Source: Polaribacter septentrionalilitoris (GTDB lineage Bacteria > Bacteroidota > Bacteroidia > Flavobacteriales > Flavobacteriaceae). Taken from it: 64,000 nt of DNA. This document shows, piece after piece, positions 25,595 to 34,770 of this stretch (position 1 is its first letter; every line of letters begins with the position of its first letter). Location: the NCBI RefSeq assembly GCF_009832745.1, contig NZ_VRMJ01000033.1, positions 310,001-374,000 on the forward strand. Reading direction: 5' to 3'. Position numbers and translations under genes: made by a program. Below the pieces are notes generated by a model that saw nothing but the letters and a program-made list of their open reading frames with translations, did no database searches and was not told the DNA's origin.

Positions 25595-25876
25595 TTACAT
25601 ATTACGTTTGATAGGACCAGTTAAATCATCAATATTGTCTTTAACTTGATTTATTTCTTTGTTGATGTCTTTAGCTATATCTGTATCAACACTGTGTTTG
25701 TCAGAACTTTCTTTAATTTCTCTTTTAATGTCGTTTGTAGCATCTTTTACCTGACGCATTCCTTTCCCTAAGCCTTTGGCAATCTCAGGAATTTTATCGG
25801 CTCCAAAAACCATAACTACGATAAGCATCACTACCATAATTTCTGGACCGCTAATAAAAAGAAGAATTGAATTCAT
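25595..25876 (-). CDS. tatA: TatA/E-like twin-arginine translocase protein (second copy)
   Basis: Second Tat pore-subunit homologue. One membrane helix (about 9-25, GPEIMVVMLIVVMVFG) is followed by the hinge DKIPEIAKGLGKGM and a long charged amphipathic helix (about 35-90). At 93 residues it is longer than the copy at 5997. It starts 13 bases after the mutS stop on the same strand. A TATATTTG motif lies right before its ATG. One of the two copies may play the TatB role, but I cannot say which. Confidence 0.85.
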   Translation of the reverse strand: MNSILLFISGPEIMVVMLIVVMVFGADKIPEIAKGLGKGMRQVKDATNDIKREIKESSDKHSVDTDIAKDINKEINQVKDNIDDLTGPIKRNM

Positions 25877-25880
25877 ACTG

Positions 25881-25888
25881 CAAATATA
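25881..25888 (-). promoter_or_regulatory. Promoter-like TATATTTG abutting the tatA start
   Basis: On the minus strand the octamer TATATTTG ends four bases before the ATG at 25876, in the mutS-tatA gap. A transcript from it would be leaderless; it may instead be a chance match. Confidence 0.35.
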
Positions 25889-25889
25889 A

Positions 25890-28499
25890 TTACTTTTTAA
25901 TCAACATACGTTTTATCTCATTCAATTTCATTAACGCTTCAATAGGTGTTAAGGTATCTATATTGGTGGCCAATATTTCTTCACGTATATTTTCTAGCAA
26001 AGGATCATCTAACTGAAAAAAACTGAGCTGCATTTCTTCATGCTGAGTTTGTTGTAAGACCTCTTTTACATCTCCATTTTTGTTGTTTTTTTCTAACTGC
26101 GCTAAAATTTTATTTGCTCTGTGAATCACCATATTTGGCATTCCAGCTAATTTAGCAACATGAATTCCGAAACTATGGTTAGAACCTCCTGAAACTAATT
26201 TACGTAAGAAAATGATGTTGTCTTCCAACTCTTTTACAGACACATTAAAGTTCTTAATACGCTCAAAAGTAGTAGTCATTTCATTGAGTTCGTGATAATG
26301 TGTGGCAAACAAGGTTTTTGCTTTGGCAGGATGCTCATGTAAAAATTCGGAAATTGCCCAAGCTATCGAAATTCCATCGTAAGTAGAAGTTCCACGTCCA
26401 ATTTCATCTAACAAGACTAAACTACGCTCAGAAATATTATTTAAAATAGATGCGGTTTCATTCATTTCTACCATAAACGTAGATTCTCCCATAGAAATAT
26501 TATCACTAGCACCAACTCTAGTAAAAATCTTGTCTACAATACCTATTTTGGCATTTTGAGCAGGCACATAACTTCCCATTTGTGCTAATAAAACAATGAG
26601 TGCAGTTTGTCTTAAAATGGCTGATTTACCAGACATATTGGGTCCAGTAATCATAATAATTTGTTGTTGATTTCTGTTTAAAACAACATCATTGGCAATA
26701 TAAGTTTGATCTATGGGTAACTGTTTTTCAATTACTGGATGACGTCCATTTTTAATGTCTAAGTCTGTGCTTTCATCCATTTGGGGTCTAACGTAGTTGT
26801 TCTCTACAGCCAATACAGAAAAAGACAACAAACAGTCTATTTTAGCGATTATTTGCGCATTTTCTTGCACTACATCCACAAACTGAATAATGTACTGTAA
26901 AAGCTTTGAAAATAGCTCTTGTTCTAATTTCTGAATCTTTTCTTCAGCACCAAGAATTTTGGTTTCGTATTCTTTGAGTTCTTCTGTAATGTATCGTTCT
27001 GCATTTACTAGAGTTTGTTTACGAATCCATGCTGATGGAACTTTATCTCTGTGTGTATTTCTAACTTCTATGTAATATCCAAAAACATTGTTGAATGCAA
27101 TTTTTAAACTGGTGATTCCTGTTTGCTCAGTTTCGCGAGCTAACATATCATCCAAATACTGTTTTCCAGAATTAGAAATGGCACGTAAATCATCCAATTC
27201 TTGATGCACTCCATTTGCAATTGCATTTCCTTTATTAATGTTTACAGGTGCATCCTCAAATAAGGTTTCAGATATTTTGTCAATCAATTCTTTACAACTA
27301 TGCAATTGCTTTCCTAAAACCTTAACAGTAGTGTTTTTGCTGTTTTCTGCAGATGATTTTATAGGTAAAATTGCTTTTAAAGAATTATTTAACAAGACAA
27401 TTTCTCTAGGTGAAGCTTTGCCTGTGGCTACTTTAGAAATCAATCGTTCTAAATCAGAAATTTGTTTTAGTTGATAAGTAACTGTTTGTGAAAAATCATC
27501 AGAATCTATAAAAAACTTCACCAATTCATGACGATTTTGAATCGCATCAATATTTTTAAGAGGTAAAGCCAACCAACGTTTTAACAAACGTCCGCCCATT
27601 GGCGAAATGGTTTTGTCAATCACATCTAAAAGCGTAACTGCATTTACAGAATTTGGGTTATACAATTCTAAATTTCTAACCGTAAATCGGTCCATCCAAA
27701 CATAATTATCTTCTGCAATTCTGTTGATACGTTGAATGTGTTTTAATTGATTGTGTTGCGTTTCAGACAAATAATACAACACTGCTCCTGCAGCAATAAT
27801 TCCGTTTTTTAAATCTTGAATTCCAAAACCTTTTAGGTTTTTAACCTCAAAATGATTTTGTAAAGTTTCGTTTGCATATTCTTTCTGAAAAACCCAATCA
27901 TCTAAATAAAACGTGTAATATCTGTTTTCAAATAATTCTAAAAAACGTTGTTTGTTTTGTTTTTGAACTAAAACTTCACTTGGGTTGAAGTTTTGTAATA
28001 ATTTATCAATGTATTCTGCATTTCCTTGTGCAACCAAATATTCTCCTGTTGAGACATCCAAAAAAGAAACACCCAATTGTTTTTTATCAAAATGAACAGC
28101 CGCTAAAAAATTATTGGTTTTGGTTTGTAAAACTTCGTCGTTTAAAGAAACTCCTGGAGTCACCAATTCTGTAACGCCACGTTTTACAATCTTTTTGGTC
28201 ATTTTTGGGTCTTCTAACTGATCACAAATTGCCACACGCATTCCTGCTTTGACCAATTTTGGTAAATAGGTGTTTAAAGAGTGATGAGGAAATCCTGCCA
28301 ATGCAGTTTCAGACTCAGAACCAGCACCTCTTTTGGTAAGGATAATACCTAAAACTTCAGCCGCTTTTTTAGCGTCTTCACCAAAAGTTTCATAAAAGTC
28401 TCCTACACGAAATAACAGCATTGCATCAGGATATTTACCCTTGATGGTATTGTATTGTTTCATTAAAGGAGTTACCTTTTTCGCTTTTGATTTTGCCAA
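25890..28499 (-). CDS. mutS: DNA mismatch repair protein MutS
   Basis: Recognises base mismatches and short loops in DNA and starts repair with MutL. The mismatch-binding FYE motif (GDFYETFG, about 32-39), the ATPase Walker A ([13 protein letters not shown], about 613-625) and Walker B ([16 protein letters not shown]) are all present. 869 residues are full length. The start is a TTG at 28499 (TTGGCAAAATC), giving a typical [12 protein letters not shown]-terminus; a downstream ATG at codon 13 is less likely. tatA follows 13 bases downstream. Confidence 0.96.
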   Translation of the reverse strand: MAKSKAKKVTPLMKQYNTIKGKYPDAMLLFRVGDFYETFGEDAKKAAEVLGIILTKRGAGSESETALAGFPHHSLNTYLPKLVKAGMRVAICDQLEDPKMTKKIVKRGVTELVTPGVSLNDEVLQTKTNNFLAAVHFDKKQLGVSFLDVSTGEYLVAQGNAEYIDKLLQNFNPSEVLVQKQNKQRFLELFENRYYTFYLDDWVFQKEYANETLQNHFEVKNLKGFGIQDLKNGIIAAGAVLYYLSETQHNQLKHIQRINRIAEDNYVWMDRFTVRNLELYNPNSVNAVTLLDVIDKTISPMGGRLLKRWLALPLKNIDAIQNRHELVKFFIDSDDFSQTVTYQLKQISDLERLISKVATGKASPREIVLLNNSLKAILPIKSSAENSKNTTVKVLGKQLHSCKELIDKISETLFEDAPVNINKGNAIANGVHQELDDLRAISNSGKQYLDDMLARETEQTGITSLKIAFNNVFGYYIEVRNTHRDKVPSAWIRKQTLVNAERYITEELKEYETKILGAEEKIQKLEQELFSKLLQYIIQFVDVVQENAQIIAKIDCLLSFSVLAVENNYVRPQMDESTDLDIKNGRHPVIEKQLPIDQTYIANDVVLNRNQQQIIMITGPNMSGKSAILRQTALIVLLAQMGSYVPAQNAKIGIVDKIFTRVGASDNISMGESTFMVEMNETASILNNISERSLVLLDEIGRGTSTYDGISIAWAISEFLHEHPAKAKTLFATHYHELNEMTTTFERIKNFNVSVKELEDNIIFLRKLVSGGSNHSFGIHVAKLAGMPNMVIHRANKILAQLEKNNKNGDVKEVLQQTQHEEMQLSFFQLDDPLLENIREEILATNIDTLTPIEALMKLNEIKRMLIKK

Positions 28500-28540
28500 G
28501 TTTTTGGAAATTTTCAGTTAGTTTTGCGAAGATATAAAAT

Positions 28541-28617
28541 ATAGTTGTTAGTGTTTAGTTTTTGGTTAATAGTTAGCATACCATCAACTAAAAACCACCA
28601 ACCACCAGCTACAAAAT
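28541..28617. repeat. Quasi-palindromic spacer between mutS and the RNA methyltransferase
   Basis: The left half is made of words such as TTAGTTTTTGGTTA and GTTAG, and the right half of complementary words (AACTAAAAACC, CCAACCACC). The two halves are loosely inverted, not exact. It resembles the spacer at 34689-34770. Confidence 0.55.
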
Positions 28618-29145
28618 ATGAGAAAACTAAAAAACAACGAACTAGGTAGAATTTCAATTGACGAGTTTAAATCGACCAAAAAAACACCAATCATTGTAGT
28701 TTTAGACAACATTAGAAGTTTAAATAATATTGGTTCTGTGTTTAGAACTAGTGATGCTTTTTTAATAGAAAAGATTTATCTGTGTGGTATTTGTGCTACT
28801 CCACCAAATAAAGATATTCATAAAACAGCTTTAGGAGCCACTGAGTCTGTAGCATGGGAATATGTAGAAAATACGTTAGAGTTAGTTAAAAAGTTGAAAG
28901 TTGAAGGTGTAAAAGTTTTGGCTGTTGAACAAGCTGAAAATTCAACAAAGTTGAACAACTTTTATCCTCAAGAAAACCAAAAATATGCCATTGTAATGGG
29001 TAATGAAGTTAAGGGAGTACAACAAGAAGTTGTAAATGCTGCTGATTTGTGTATTGAAATTCCGCAATTAGGAACCAAACACTCCTTGAATATTTCTGTA
29101 ACCACAGGAGTAGTTTTGTGGGATTTATTTCAAAAAATAAACTAA
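28618..29145 (+). CDS. TrmH/SpoU family RNA methyltransferase
   Basis: SAM-dependent 2'-O-ribose methyltransferase of the SPOUT class. The knotted catalytic region is visible: 'NIGSVFRTSDAF', 'VMGNEVKGV' and 'IEIPQLGTKHSLNISVTTG' with the conserved Asn/Ser. The 175 residues are normal. Likely substrate is tRNA or rRNA, not determinable here. Divergent from mutS. Confidence 0.9.
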   Translation: MRKLKNNELGRISIDEFKSTKKTPIIVVLDNIRSLNNIGSVFRTSDAFLIEKIYLCGICATPPNKDIHKTALGATESVAWEYVENTLELVKKLKVEGVKVLAVEQAENSTKLNNFYPQENQKYAIVMGNEVKGVQQEVVNAADLCIEIPQLGTKHSLNISVTTGVVLWDLFQKIN

Positions 29146-29209
29146 AAACAATCTATTTTTAAAATAATATTTTACTTTTATCTGTTGAACTATTTAAAGA
29201 GCAAAAAAT

Positions 29210-29335
29210 ATGTACACAAAAGAAGAAAGTATTGATGAATTCAGATTACATCTTATTCCAGGAGGAGGAGGATCAGGCACTGTTGGAGAAGAAGATAAAG
29301 AGAATGATGAAGATGGTGAAAAAGAAAAAGTATAA
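29210..29335 (+). CDS. 41-residue Gly-rich/acidic peptide
   Basis: A small ORF with an ATG at 29210 and stop at 29335. It has three parts: a leader-like stretch (MYTKEESIDEFRLHLIP), a run of glycines (PGGGGSG, about 17-23), and an acidic tail with nine Asp/Glu residues among the last fifteen (EEDKENDEDGEKEKV). It lies between the RNA methyltransferase and a TPR histidine kinase, with a proper terminator at 29353-29376 behind it. The GG stretch recalls double-glycine leaders, but the classical leader signature is absent. Function unknown. Confidence 0.5.
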   Translation: MYTKEESIDEFRLHLIPGGGGSGTVGEEDKENDEDGEKEKV

Positions 29336-29352
29336 CTTTTAAAAACCCAAAC

Positions 29353-29376
29353 ACCCTGAATTTTCAGGGTTTTTTA
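29353..29376 (+). terminator. Terminator between the peptide gene and the histidine kinase
   Basis: ACCCTGAA (29353-29360) pairs with TTCAGGGT (29363-29370), then TTTTTT. It ends the peptide transcript and sits immediately in front of the histidine kinase start at 29383, covering its leader. Confidence 0.85.
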
Positions 29377-29382
29377 TTTTTT

Positions 29383-31338
29383 ATGAAAAAATTGTGTTTT
29401 GTTTGTGTATTACTTTTGGCTTTTGAGGGGTTTTCTCAGAGCCAAAATTTAGAACTGATTTCAGATTCTTTATCTGTTCTATACAAAGAATATAAGAAAA
29501 CAAGAAAGATTAATATACCCACTAAAGCTTATAGTTTAGCTGAAAAAACTAAAAGTGATGCATTCATAAAAAAAACATATATAAGATTTGGGATAAGAAG
29601 TTTTTTTTTAGAAGATATCCCAAATTTATCTTTAAGTGAGCAAAAATTATATCGGTTTTTCCAAAAAACAAAAGACTCTTTTGCACTTGCAAAACATTAC
29701 CATTACAAAGCATTAATATTTAAAATTAAAGTAGCATCAGACAGTTGTTTCTATTACTATAATAAATCTTTAGATTTATCTGCAAAATTAAAAGATTCTT
29801 TAGAAGTGGCAAGGAGGTATCTTTCTATGTCTAATATTCAAGAAAGAGAAAGAGATTATTTAGGAAGTGAGAATTCAGTAATTAATGGGTTACGTTATGC
29901 AGAACCCCTAAATGAGATCAAATTTACATCATATTTATATATAAATTTAGGTATCGCTTTAAAGTATACACAAAGATTTAAAGAAGCAAGAAAGTATTAT
30001 GTAAAGTATTTAGAGACTCAAAAAAAATCTAAAAAAAAGAATTTTGATGTAGAATATGCTCTTTTTTATAATCTGACGGCAAAAAGTTATGAGGCAGAAT
30101 TTAATTATGAAAAAGCAATGAGTTTTTACAAGAAAGCGTTATCAATCGATAGTCTTGCAATAAAAGATCCAAATAAATATAGATTATCTTTAGAAGGCTT
30201 TTCTTACAATAATTTTAAGCTAGGGAATAAAGATATTGCACTAAAGGGGTATTTAAAAGTTTTAGAATTAAGAAAAAAATTAATAGATAAAAGTTCCTTG
30301 GTTTTTTCTCATTCATTATTAGGTGAGTTTTACGCCTCAACCAATCAAAAAAGCAAAGCAATTTTTCACACTAAAAAGGCACTGGCCTTATCAAGAAAAT
30401 TTAATAATAGTGAGCGTATTTTAGAAAACTTATTTTTATTGTCTAAATTGGTTAAAGGAGAAAAAGGAAGAAAATATTTAGAAGAGCATTATCGTTTAAA
30501 TGACAGCCTTTTTAAGCGAGAACGAGCGATGAAAATTCAGTTTTCGAATATTAGATATGAGACCGAAAAAAAAGAAAAAGAAAATTCAAAACTAAAAGTT
30601 GAAAATGAGCAAAAACAACTGCGAATCGAAAAAGAACAACAACAAAAAACAATTGGATGGTTAGTTGCAGGAGGAAGTTTTTTATTTATTGCTTTTGGAG
30701 CTAGTGTTGTATCTAGCAGAAGAAAAAAGTTGATTTTCGAATCGAAATTACAACAAGTAGAAGCTCGTGAAAAAGAGCGTCAGCAGATTGCAAAATCTTT
30801 GCATGATGAGGTTGCAGGAGACATTAGAATACTGCATAAAAAATTAGAACAAAAAAAGTTTTTAGAAGAATCTAAAGAACTAGACAGAGTTAAGAATAAT
30901 GTTAGAAATTTATCGCATCAATTAAGTAGTATTTCTTTTGATGAGGTTTCTTTTAAAAATCAAATTATAAATTTAGTTTCTGATTTTTTCGATGCAAATT
31001 TTACAATCAAAATCAAGGAAATTAATGCAGTTTCATCGAAAAAGATAAACAGTTCTATTAAAAGAACGTTGTTTTTGAGCATACGAGAAAGCCTTCAGAA
31101 TATTGATAAATATGCAGACGCAAGAAATGTAATTCTTAGCTTTAGCTGCACAAAAAAAATAATTACATTAACTATAAAAGATGATGGTGTTGGTTTTGAT
31201 ACCAATTCATTAAAAACAGGAATTGGTTTAAAAAATATGAAAGAAAGAGTTGAAGAAATTAATGGTCATTTTTCAGTAGAAAGTGCACCAAAAAAAGGAA
31301 CTAAAATCACTATAGAAATCCCCAATAATGGAAACTAA
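29383..31338 (+). CDS. TPR-containing sensor histidine kinase
   Basis: Signal peptide (1-18), then a periplasmic or extracytoplasmic array of tetratricopeptide repeats (about 60-400), a single membrane helix (about 422-443), and a cytoplasmic kinase of the LytS/DesK-like HisKA_3 type. His474 in 'IAKSLHDEVAGD' is the probable phosphorylation site. The HATPase_c domain has an N-box-like 'SIRESLQNIDKYADA' (about 566-580) and 'IKDDGVGFDTNS' (about 600). Its stop overlaps the response regulator start by 11 bases, so it is a two-component system. The signal is unknown; the TPR array could read a peptide or protein partner. Confidence 0.9.
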   Translation: MKKLCFVCVLLLAFEGFSQSQNLELISDSLSVLYKEYKKTRKINIPTKAYSLAEKTKSDAFIKKTYIRFGIRSFFLEDIPNLSLSEQKLYRFFQKTKDSFALAKHYHYKALIFKIKVASDSCFYYYNKSLDLSAKLKDSLEVARRYLSMSNIQERERDYLGSENSVINGLRYAEPLNEIKFTSYLYINLGIALKYTQRFKEARKYYVKYLETQKKSKKKNFDVEYALFYNLTAKSYEAEFNYEKAMSFYKKALSIDSLAIKDPNKYRLSLEGFSYNNFKLGNKDIALKGYLKVLELRKKLIDKSSLVFSHSLLGEFYASTNQKSKAIFHTKKALALSRKFNNSERILENLFLLSKLVKGEKGRKYLEEHYRLNDSLFKRERAMKIQFSNIRYETEKKEKENSKLKVENEQKQLRIEKEQQQKTIGWLVAGGSFLFIAFGASVVSSRRKKLIFESKLQQVEAREKERQQIAKSLHDEVAGDIRILHKKLEQKKFLEESKELDRVKNNVRNLSHQLSSISFDEVSFKNQIINLVSDFFDANFTIKIKEINAVSSKKINSSIKRTLFLSIRESLQNIDKYADARNVILSFSCTKKIITLTIKDDGVGFDTNSLKTGIGLKNMKERVEEINGHFSVESAPKKGTKITIEIPNNGN

Positions 31339-32005
31339 AACCAGAATTTTAATTGTTGATGATCATCAGTTGGTCATACAAGGAATTTTATGTTCTTTAA
31401 AAGAAGTTGGCGATTTTGATGTTGCTACTACCAATACTTGTGATGAGGCTTTTCAGTTGATTAAAACAAGCCAAAACACCAATCCATTTCATCTTTTATT
31501 CACAGATTTAAGTTTTGATAATACTACAGAAGATTCCCTTTTAGATGGTGGAGAAGAACTCATTAAAGCTATTAAAAATAATGGTATTAATGTTAAAATA
31601 GCTGTTATTACAGGGCACACAGAAACAAACAGGGTATATAATGTAATTAGTAATTTAAAACCAAATGCGTATTTATTAAAAAGTAAATGTGATGCAACTG
31701 AAATTGGTTTTGCGGTTCAGAAAATGTTGGTGAATGATTTCTATTATACGCATGAGATTCATCAAAAAATAATGCGTAGAAATATCATTCAAATTCAAAT
31801 GGATGAAGTTGCCATCCAAATTTTAAAAGAGCTTCCTAATCATCCAAAGATTGCCAATTTAGAGGGAATTATAGAAAAAAATGATGGAGGGTTTTTAAAA
31901 TTACGTTCTATCGAAACCAAATTAGGAAACTTACGTGCTGATCTAAACGCAAATAATAATACAGACTTGGTTTTAAAAGCTAAAGAACTTGGAATTATTG
32001 ATTAA
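31328..32005 (+). CDS. Response regulator partner of the TPR histidine kinase
   Basis: Receiver domain (about 5-125) with acidic pair D11/D12, phospho-acceptor D60 in LFTDLSF, Thr95 and Lys118 at the conserved positions. The C-terminal 90 residues do not show a clear LuxR/NarL helix-turn-helix. They contain 'DEVAIQILKELPNHPKI' and 'LRSIETKLGNLRADL', which may form an unusual DNA-binding or interaction domain. The gene overlaps the kinase by 11 bases, so it is translationally coupled. Confidence 0.85.
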   Translation: METKTRILIVDDHQLVIQGILCSLKEVGDFDVATTNTCDEAFQLIKTSQNTNPFHLLFTDLSFDNTTEDSLLDGGEELIKAIKNNGINVKIAVITGHTETNRVYNVISNLKPNAYLLKSKCDATEIGFAVQKMLVNDFYYTHEIHQKIMRRNIIQIQMDEVAIQILKELPNHPKIANLEGIIEKNDGGFLKLRSIETKLGNLRADLNANNNTDLVLKAKELGIID

Positions 32006-32074
32006 AATTTAAGTTTTGCGGAAATCCACATTTTAAACTTCGGCTTTTTACAACTTTACCTTTTTTATATAATG

Positions 32075-32082
32075 TACTTTTG
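32075..32082 (+). promoter_or_regulatory. Candidate promoter (TACTTTTG) downstream of the response regulator
   Basis: Full match to TAnnTTTG in a region with no gene behind it for 130 bases, so it would drive a short transcript (see the ncRNA candidate). No clear -33 element. Confidence 0.4.
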
Positions 32083-32088
32083 AGGTGT

Positions 32089-32215
32089 AAATGTTTAACC
32101 AAACAAATACAACAAAAAAAAGGGATTAATTGCGGATATGAAATTAGGGGTTCATGTCTAATATTAAGAAGAAAAAGGAAAAAGCCTTTCTGTGAAAACA
32201 GTAAGGTTTTTTTTA
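32089..32215 (+). ncRNA. Candidate short transcript between the response regulator and mgtE
   Basis: The stretch runs from just after a TACTTTTG promoter-like octamer to a hairpin (AAAGCCTTTCTGT, 32181-32193, against 32198-32210) with a T8 tract. It is about 127 bases. It holds only tiny ORFs (12 and 7 codons, MFNQTNTTKKRD and MKLGVHV), so it could be a small RNA or the 3' end of the response regulator mRNA. I recognise no Rfam-like motif. Confidence 0.3.
32179..32215. terminator. Terminator before the mgtE end
   Basis: Stem with arms 32181-32193 and 32198-32210 (two mismatches) and a run of T on the plus strand. It reaches the mgtE stop codon at 32213, so it may also serve that gene in reverse. 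Confidence 0.65.
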
Positions 32216-33562
32216 TATTCCTAAAATCATTTTTGCGATTAAAAAATAAATTAAAATTCCGAAAATATCATTAGAAGTGGTAATGAATGGACCTGTAGCA
32301 ATTGCAGGGTCTATACCTCTTTTATTTAGAAATAAAGGTACAAAAGTTCCTATTAAACCTGCAACAACAATTACAGCAACTAGAGAGACAGAAACAGCTA
32401 AAGCCAAGTAAATTTCACCTTTAATAATCCATACAAAAAGCAGTAAGAATATTGCTAAAATAAATCCGTTTAATAAAGCCAAAAGCATTTCTTTCAACAA
32501 CCTACTATTGATACTTCCTTTTACGTCATCGTTAGCCAAACCTTGCACAATAATTGCAGATGATTGTACACCAACATTCCCTGCCATTGCTGCAATTAAT
32601 GGTGTAAAAAAGAATAAGGCTGCGTATTTAGAAAATACTCCATGAAAACCTTCCATAATTAAAAAAGCACCAATACCACCAACTAGACCTAAGAACAACC
32701 AAGGTAAACGTGCTTTGGTTAATTCTAAAATACTATCATCAGAATCTACATCTTGTGTTAAACCAGCAGCCATTTGATAATCTCTTTCAGCCTCTTCTCT
32801 TAAAACATCTACAATATCATCAATGGTAATTCTACCCAATAAAACATTGTTATCATCAACAACAGGAACAGCTTCTAAATCGTACTTAGCCATTACTTTT
32901 GCTACTTCCTCATCATCCATATCTACGTGAACTGCATCTACTTTAGACTTGGCAATTTCAGCGATTTTTTGATCAGATTTGGCAATAATCAAGTCTTTTA
33001 AAGACAATCTTCCTACCAGTTTGTCTTCTTTATCAACCACATAAATAGAATGTACTCTAGTGACATCTTTTGCCTGACCACGAATTCTACGCATACAACC
33101 AGCAACCGTCCAAGTTTCATAGACTTTTACCAATTCTTTTGCCATTAAAGAACCTGCAGATTCATCTTCGTAAGAAAGTAGTTCTTTGATATCAGCTGCT
33201 AATTCATCATCATCTAAGGCTCTAATTACACGTTCTTGTCGGTCTTCAGAAAGTTCACCTATAATATCTGCAGCATCATCAGAATCCATTTCTTCGACTT
33301 CTTCTGCAATTTCTTTGGCTGATAAATTTTCAAGAATTTTCTCACGAATATCTTCGTCTAATTCCGTAAGGATTTCAGACGTTTTTTCGCTATCTAAAAG
33401 TTTAATGATGTAAATGGCTTCATCAAAATTTACTTCGTCTAAAACTTCTGCAATATCTGCATAATGCACTTCAGCAAACAGTTTAGAGATTGCTTTATCA
33501 TCTTTATTTTCGATGAGTGTTGTTAAGTTATCGAAAAAAGTTTCTGTGATTTCAAATGCCAT
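32213..33562 (-). CDS. mgtE: Magnesium transporter MgtE
   Basis: Mg2+ channel with the usual order: acidic N-domain of helical repeats (about 1-130, rich in Glu/Asp), two CBS domains (about 135-255) that sense intracellular Mg2+, and five C-terminal membrane helices (about 285-448). The transmembrane core has '[20 protein letters not shown]', typical of the channel. 449 residues are full length. Its start overlaps the rsmA stop by 11 bases, so the genes are co-transcribed. Confidence 0.95.
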   Translation of the reverse strand: MAFEITETFFDNLTTLIENKDDKAISKLFAEVHYADIAEVLDEVNFDEAIYIIKLLDSEKTSEILTELDEDIREKILENLSAKEIAEEVEEMDSDDAADIIGELSEDRQERVIRALDDDELAADIKELLSYEDESAGSLMAKELVKVYETWTVAGCMRRIRGQAKDVTRVHSIYVVDKEDKLVGRLSLKDLIIAKSDQKIAEIAKSKVDAVHVDMDDEEVAKVMAKYDLEAVPVVDDNNVLLGRITIDDIVDVLREEAERDYQMAAGLTQDVDSDDSILELTKARLPWLFLGLVGGIGAFLIMEGFHGVFSKYAALFFFTPLIAAMAGNVGVQSSAIIVQGLANDDVKGSINSRLLKEMLLALLNGFILAIFLLLFVWIIKGEIYLALAVSVSLVAVIVVAGLIGTFVPLFLNKRGIDPAIATGPFITTSNDIFGILIYFLIAKMILGI

Positions 33563-34355
33563 TATCTGCTATTTTTTGCGTGAGTGATATAAAGGCAGCA
33601 ACAGAGAGTTGTTCTGGCCTTTTCGCAAATATAGGGTCTTCTTTTAAAGAAACCGAAAGATTAAAGGACTTTAAACTAGAGCGTAACATTTTTCTTCGTT
33701 GATTAAATGCTGTTTTTACCACTCTAAAAAATAATTTTTCATCAACAGGAAGTGTATAATTTTCTTTTCTGATGCATCTAATTACACCAGAATCTACTTT
33801 TGGTGGTGGATTAAAAATTGTTGGAGGAACAGTAAATAGATACTCTACATCAAAAAATGCTTGCGTTAATACAGATAGAATTCCGTAGACTTTGCTCCCT
33901 TCTTTTTCAGCAATTCTTTGTGCAACTTCTTTTTGGAACATTCCAGAAAGTTCAGGTACAAATTCTCTATTTTCAATCGCTTTAAAAACAATTTGCGAAG
34001 AAATATTATACGGAAAATTACCAATAATAGCTACTTGTTGTTGGTTAAAAATTTCTAGAAGATTCTTTTTTAAAAAATCACCTTCAATAATTTCAAACTT
34101 TTCTGATGAAGTATTGATGTTAATTTGCTCTTTTTTAAAGTTATCGTTCAAATACTCAACAGACTCACTATCAAGTTCTAAAACCGTTATTTTTGGTTTT
34201 TTTTGCAATAAATATTTGGTTAACACTCCCATTCCTGGGCCAATTTCTAAGACATTTTCGTAACCATTTTCGGTAAGTGTATCTGCAATTTTTTTTGCAA
34301 CGTTTTCATCTTTTAAAAAATGCTGACCTAAATGTTTTTTTGCTTTTACAGACAT
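33552..34355 (-). CDS. rsmA: 16S rRNA dimethyltransferase RsmA (KsgA)
   Basis: Dimethylates the two adjacent adenosines in the 3'-terminal helix of 16S rRNA (A1518/A1519 in E. coli numbering) and takes part in small-subunit assembly. SAM motif '[16 protein letters not shown]' (about 40-55) and the catalytic '[11 protein letters not shown]' are clear. 267 residues are normal. It lies between DUF4286 and mgtE, overlapping the latter by 11 bases. Confidence 0.96.
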   Translation of the reverse strand: MSVKAKKHLGQHFLKDENVAKKIADTLTENGYENVLEIGPGMGVLTKYLLQKKPKITVLELDSESVEYLNDNFKKEQININTSSEKFEIIEGDFLKKNLLEIFNQQQVAIIGNFPYNISSQIVFKAIENREFVPELSGMFQKEVAQRIAEKEGSKVYGILSVLTQAFFDVEYLFTVPPTIFNPPPKVDSGVIRCIRKENYTLPVDEKLFFRVVKTAFNQRRKMLRSSLKSFNLSVSLKEDPIFAKRPEQLSVAAFISLTQKIADNGI

Positions 34356-34358
34356 ATT

Positions 34359-34688
34359 TTAATTACTAGCATTAATAGGATAAAACTCTTTGATCAACCT
34401 TAATTCTGTTCTAAACGCTAACATTTTATCACCAAATTTTTTAATAGCTTCAACTCTTAAATTATCTGCATCTTCTTTGTAATATGCATCTAAATCTTCT
34501 CTAGTATTTGCGGTGTATTGCACAGAATAGGTTCTTCCTTCTATTTCTTGATCAACTAAAACTTCTGTGAGTTTTGCAGAAGTAAATTTACCTGTATTCA
34601 AGACATCAGATATGTGAGTTTCCATCCAAGTGAGCCACTCTTTGTGAAGCTGTTCTTCGATATTTATAGTTACGTTGTATATGTACAT
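34359..34688 (-). CDS. DUF4286 family protein
   Basis: 109 residues in a ferredoxin-like fold pattern (MYIYNVTINIEEQLHKEW...SAKLTEVLVDQEIEGRTYSVQYTA), as in DUF4286, a family common in Bacteroidota. Function unknown. It lies three bases from the rsmA start, so it belongs to the rsmA-mgtE operon, and its upstream spacer is of an unusual quasi-palindromic type. Confidence 0.85.
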   Translation of the reverse strand: MYIYNVTINIEEQLHKEWLTWMETHISDVLNTGKFTSAKLTEVLVDQEIEGRTYSVQYTANTREDLDAYYKEDADNLRVEAIKKFGDKMLAFRTELRLIKEFYPINASN

Positions 34689-34770
34689 AGTTGGTTTTTA
34701 GTTAATGGTTTTGAGTTGGTGGTTTAGGTTGTTATTTTAAAAATTCTGACTAAAAACTAACAACCACAAA
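34689..34770. repeat. Quasi-palindromic spacer between the DUF4286 and TPR genes
   Basis: The left half is nearly all G/T words (GTTGGTTTTTAGTTAATGG, GGTGGTTTAGG), and the right half is A/C words (GACTAAAAACTAACAACC). The halves are loosely complementary. The same dialect is seen at 28541-28617. Confidence 0.55.

Noticed and set aside
29210..29335. Calling the 41-residue peptide a double-glycine bacteriocin
   Set aside because: The leader pattern before the glycines (LHLIPGG) is not the usual one, there is no peptidase-containing exporter nearby, and the tail is acidic.
32089..32215. tRNA or tmRNA in the spacer after the response regulator
   Set aside because: GGTTCATGTC resembles a T-loop, but no acceptor stem, D-arm or anticodon arm can be folded.
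32080..32274. 64-codon frame starting at a TTG downstream of the response regulator
   Set aside because: It has a poor start, basic low-complexity content and runs antisense into the mgtE end. A short transcript explains the region better.
33892..34263. Antisense frame of 123 codons inside rsmA
   Set aside because: Mirrors conserved coding sequence of rsmA and has no features of its own.
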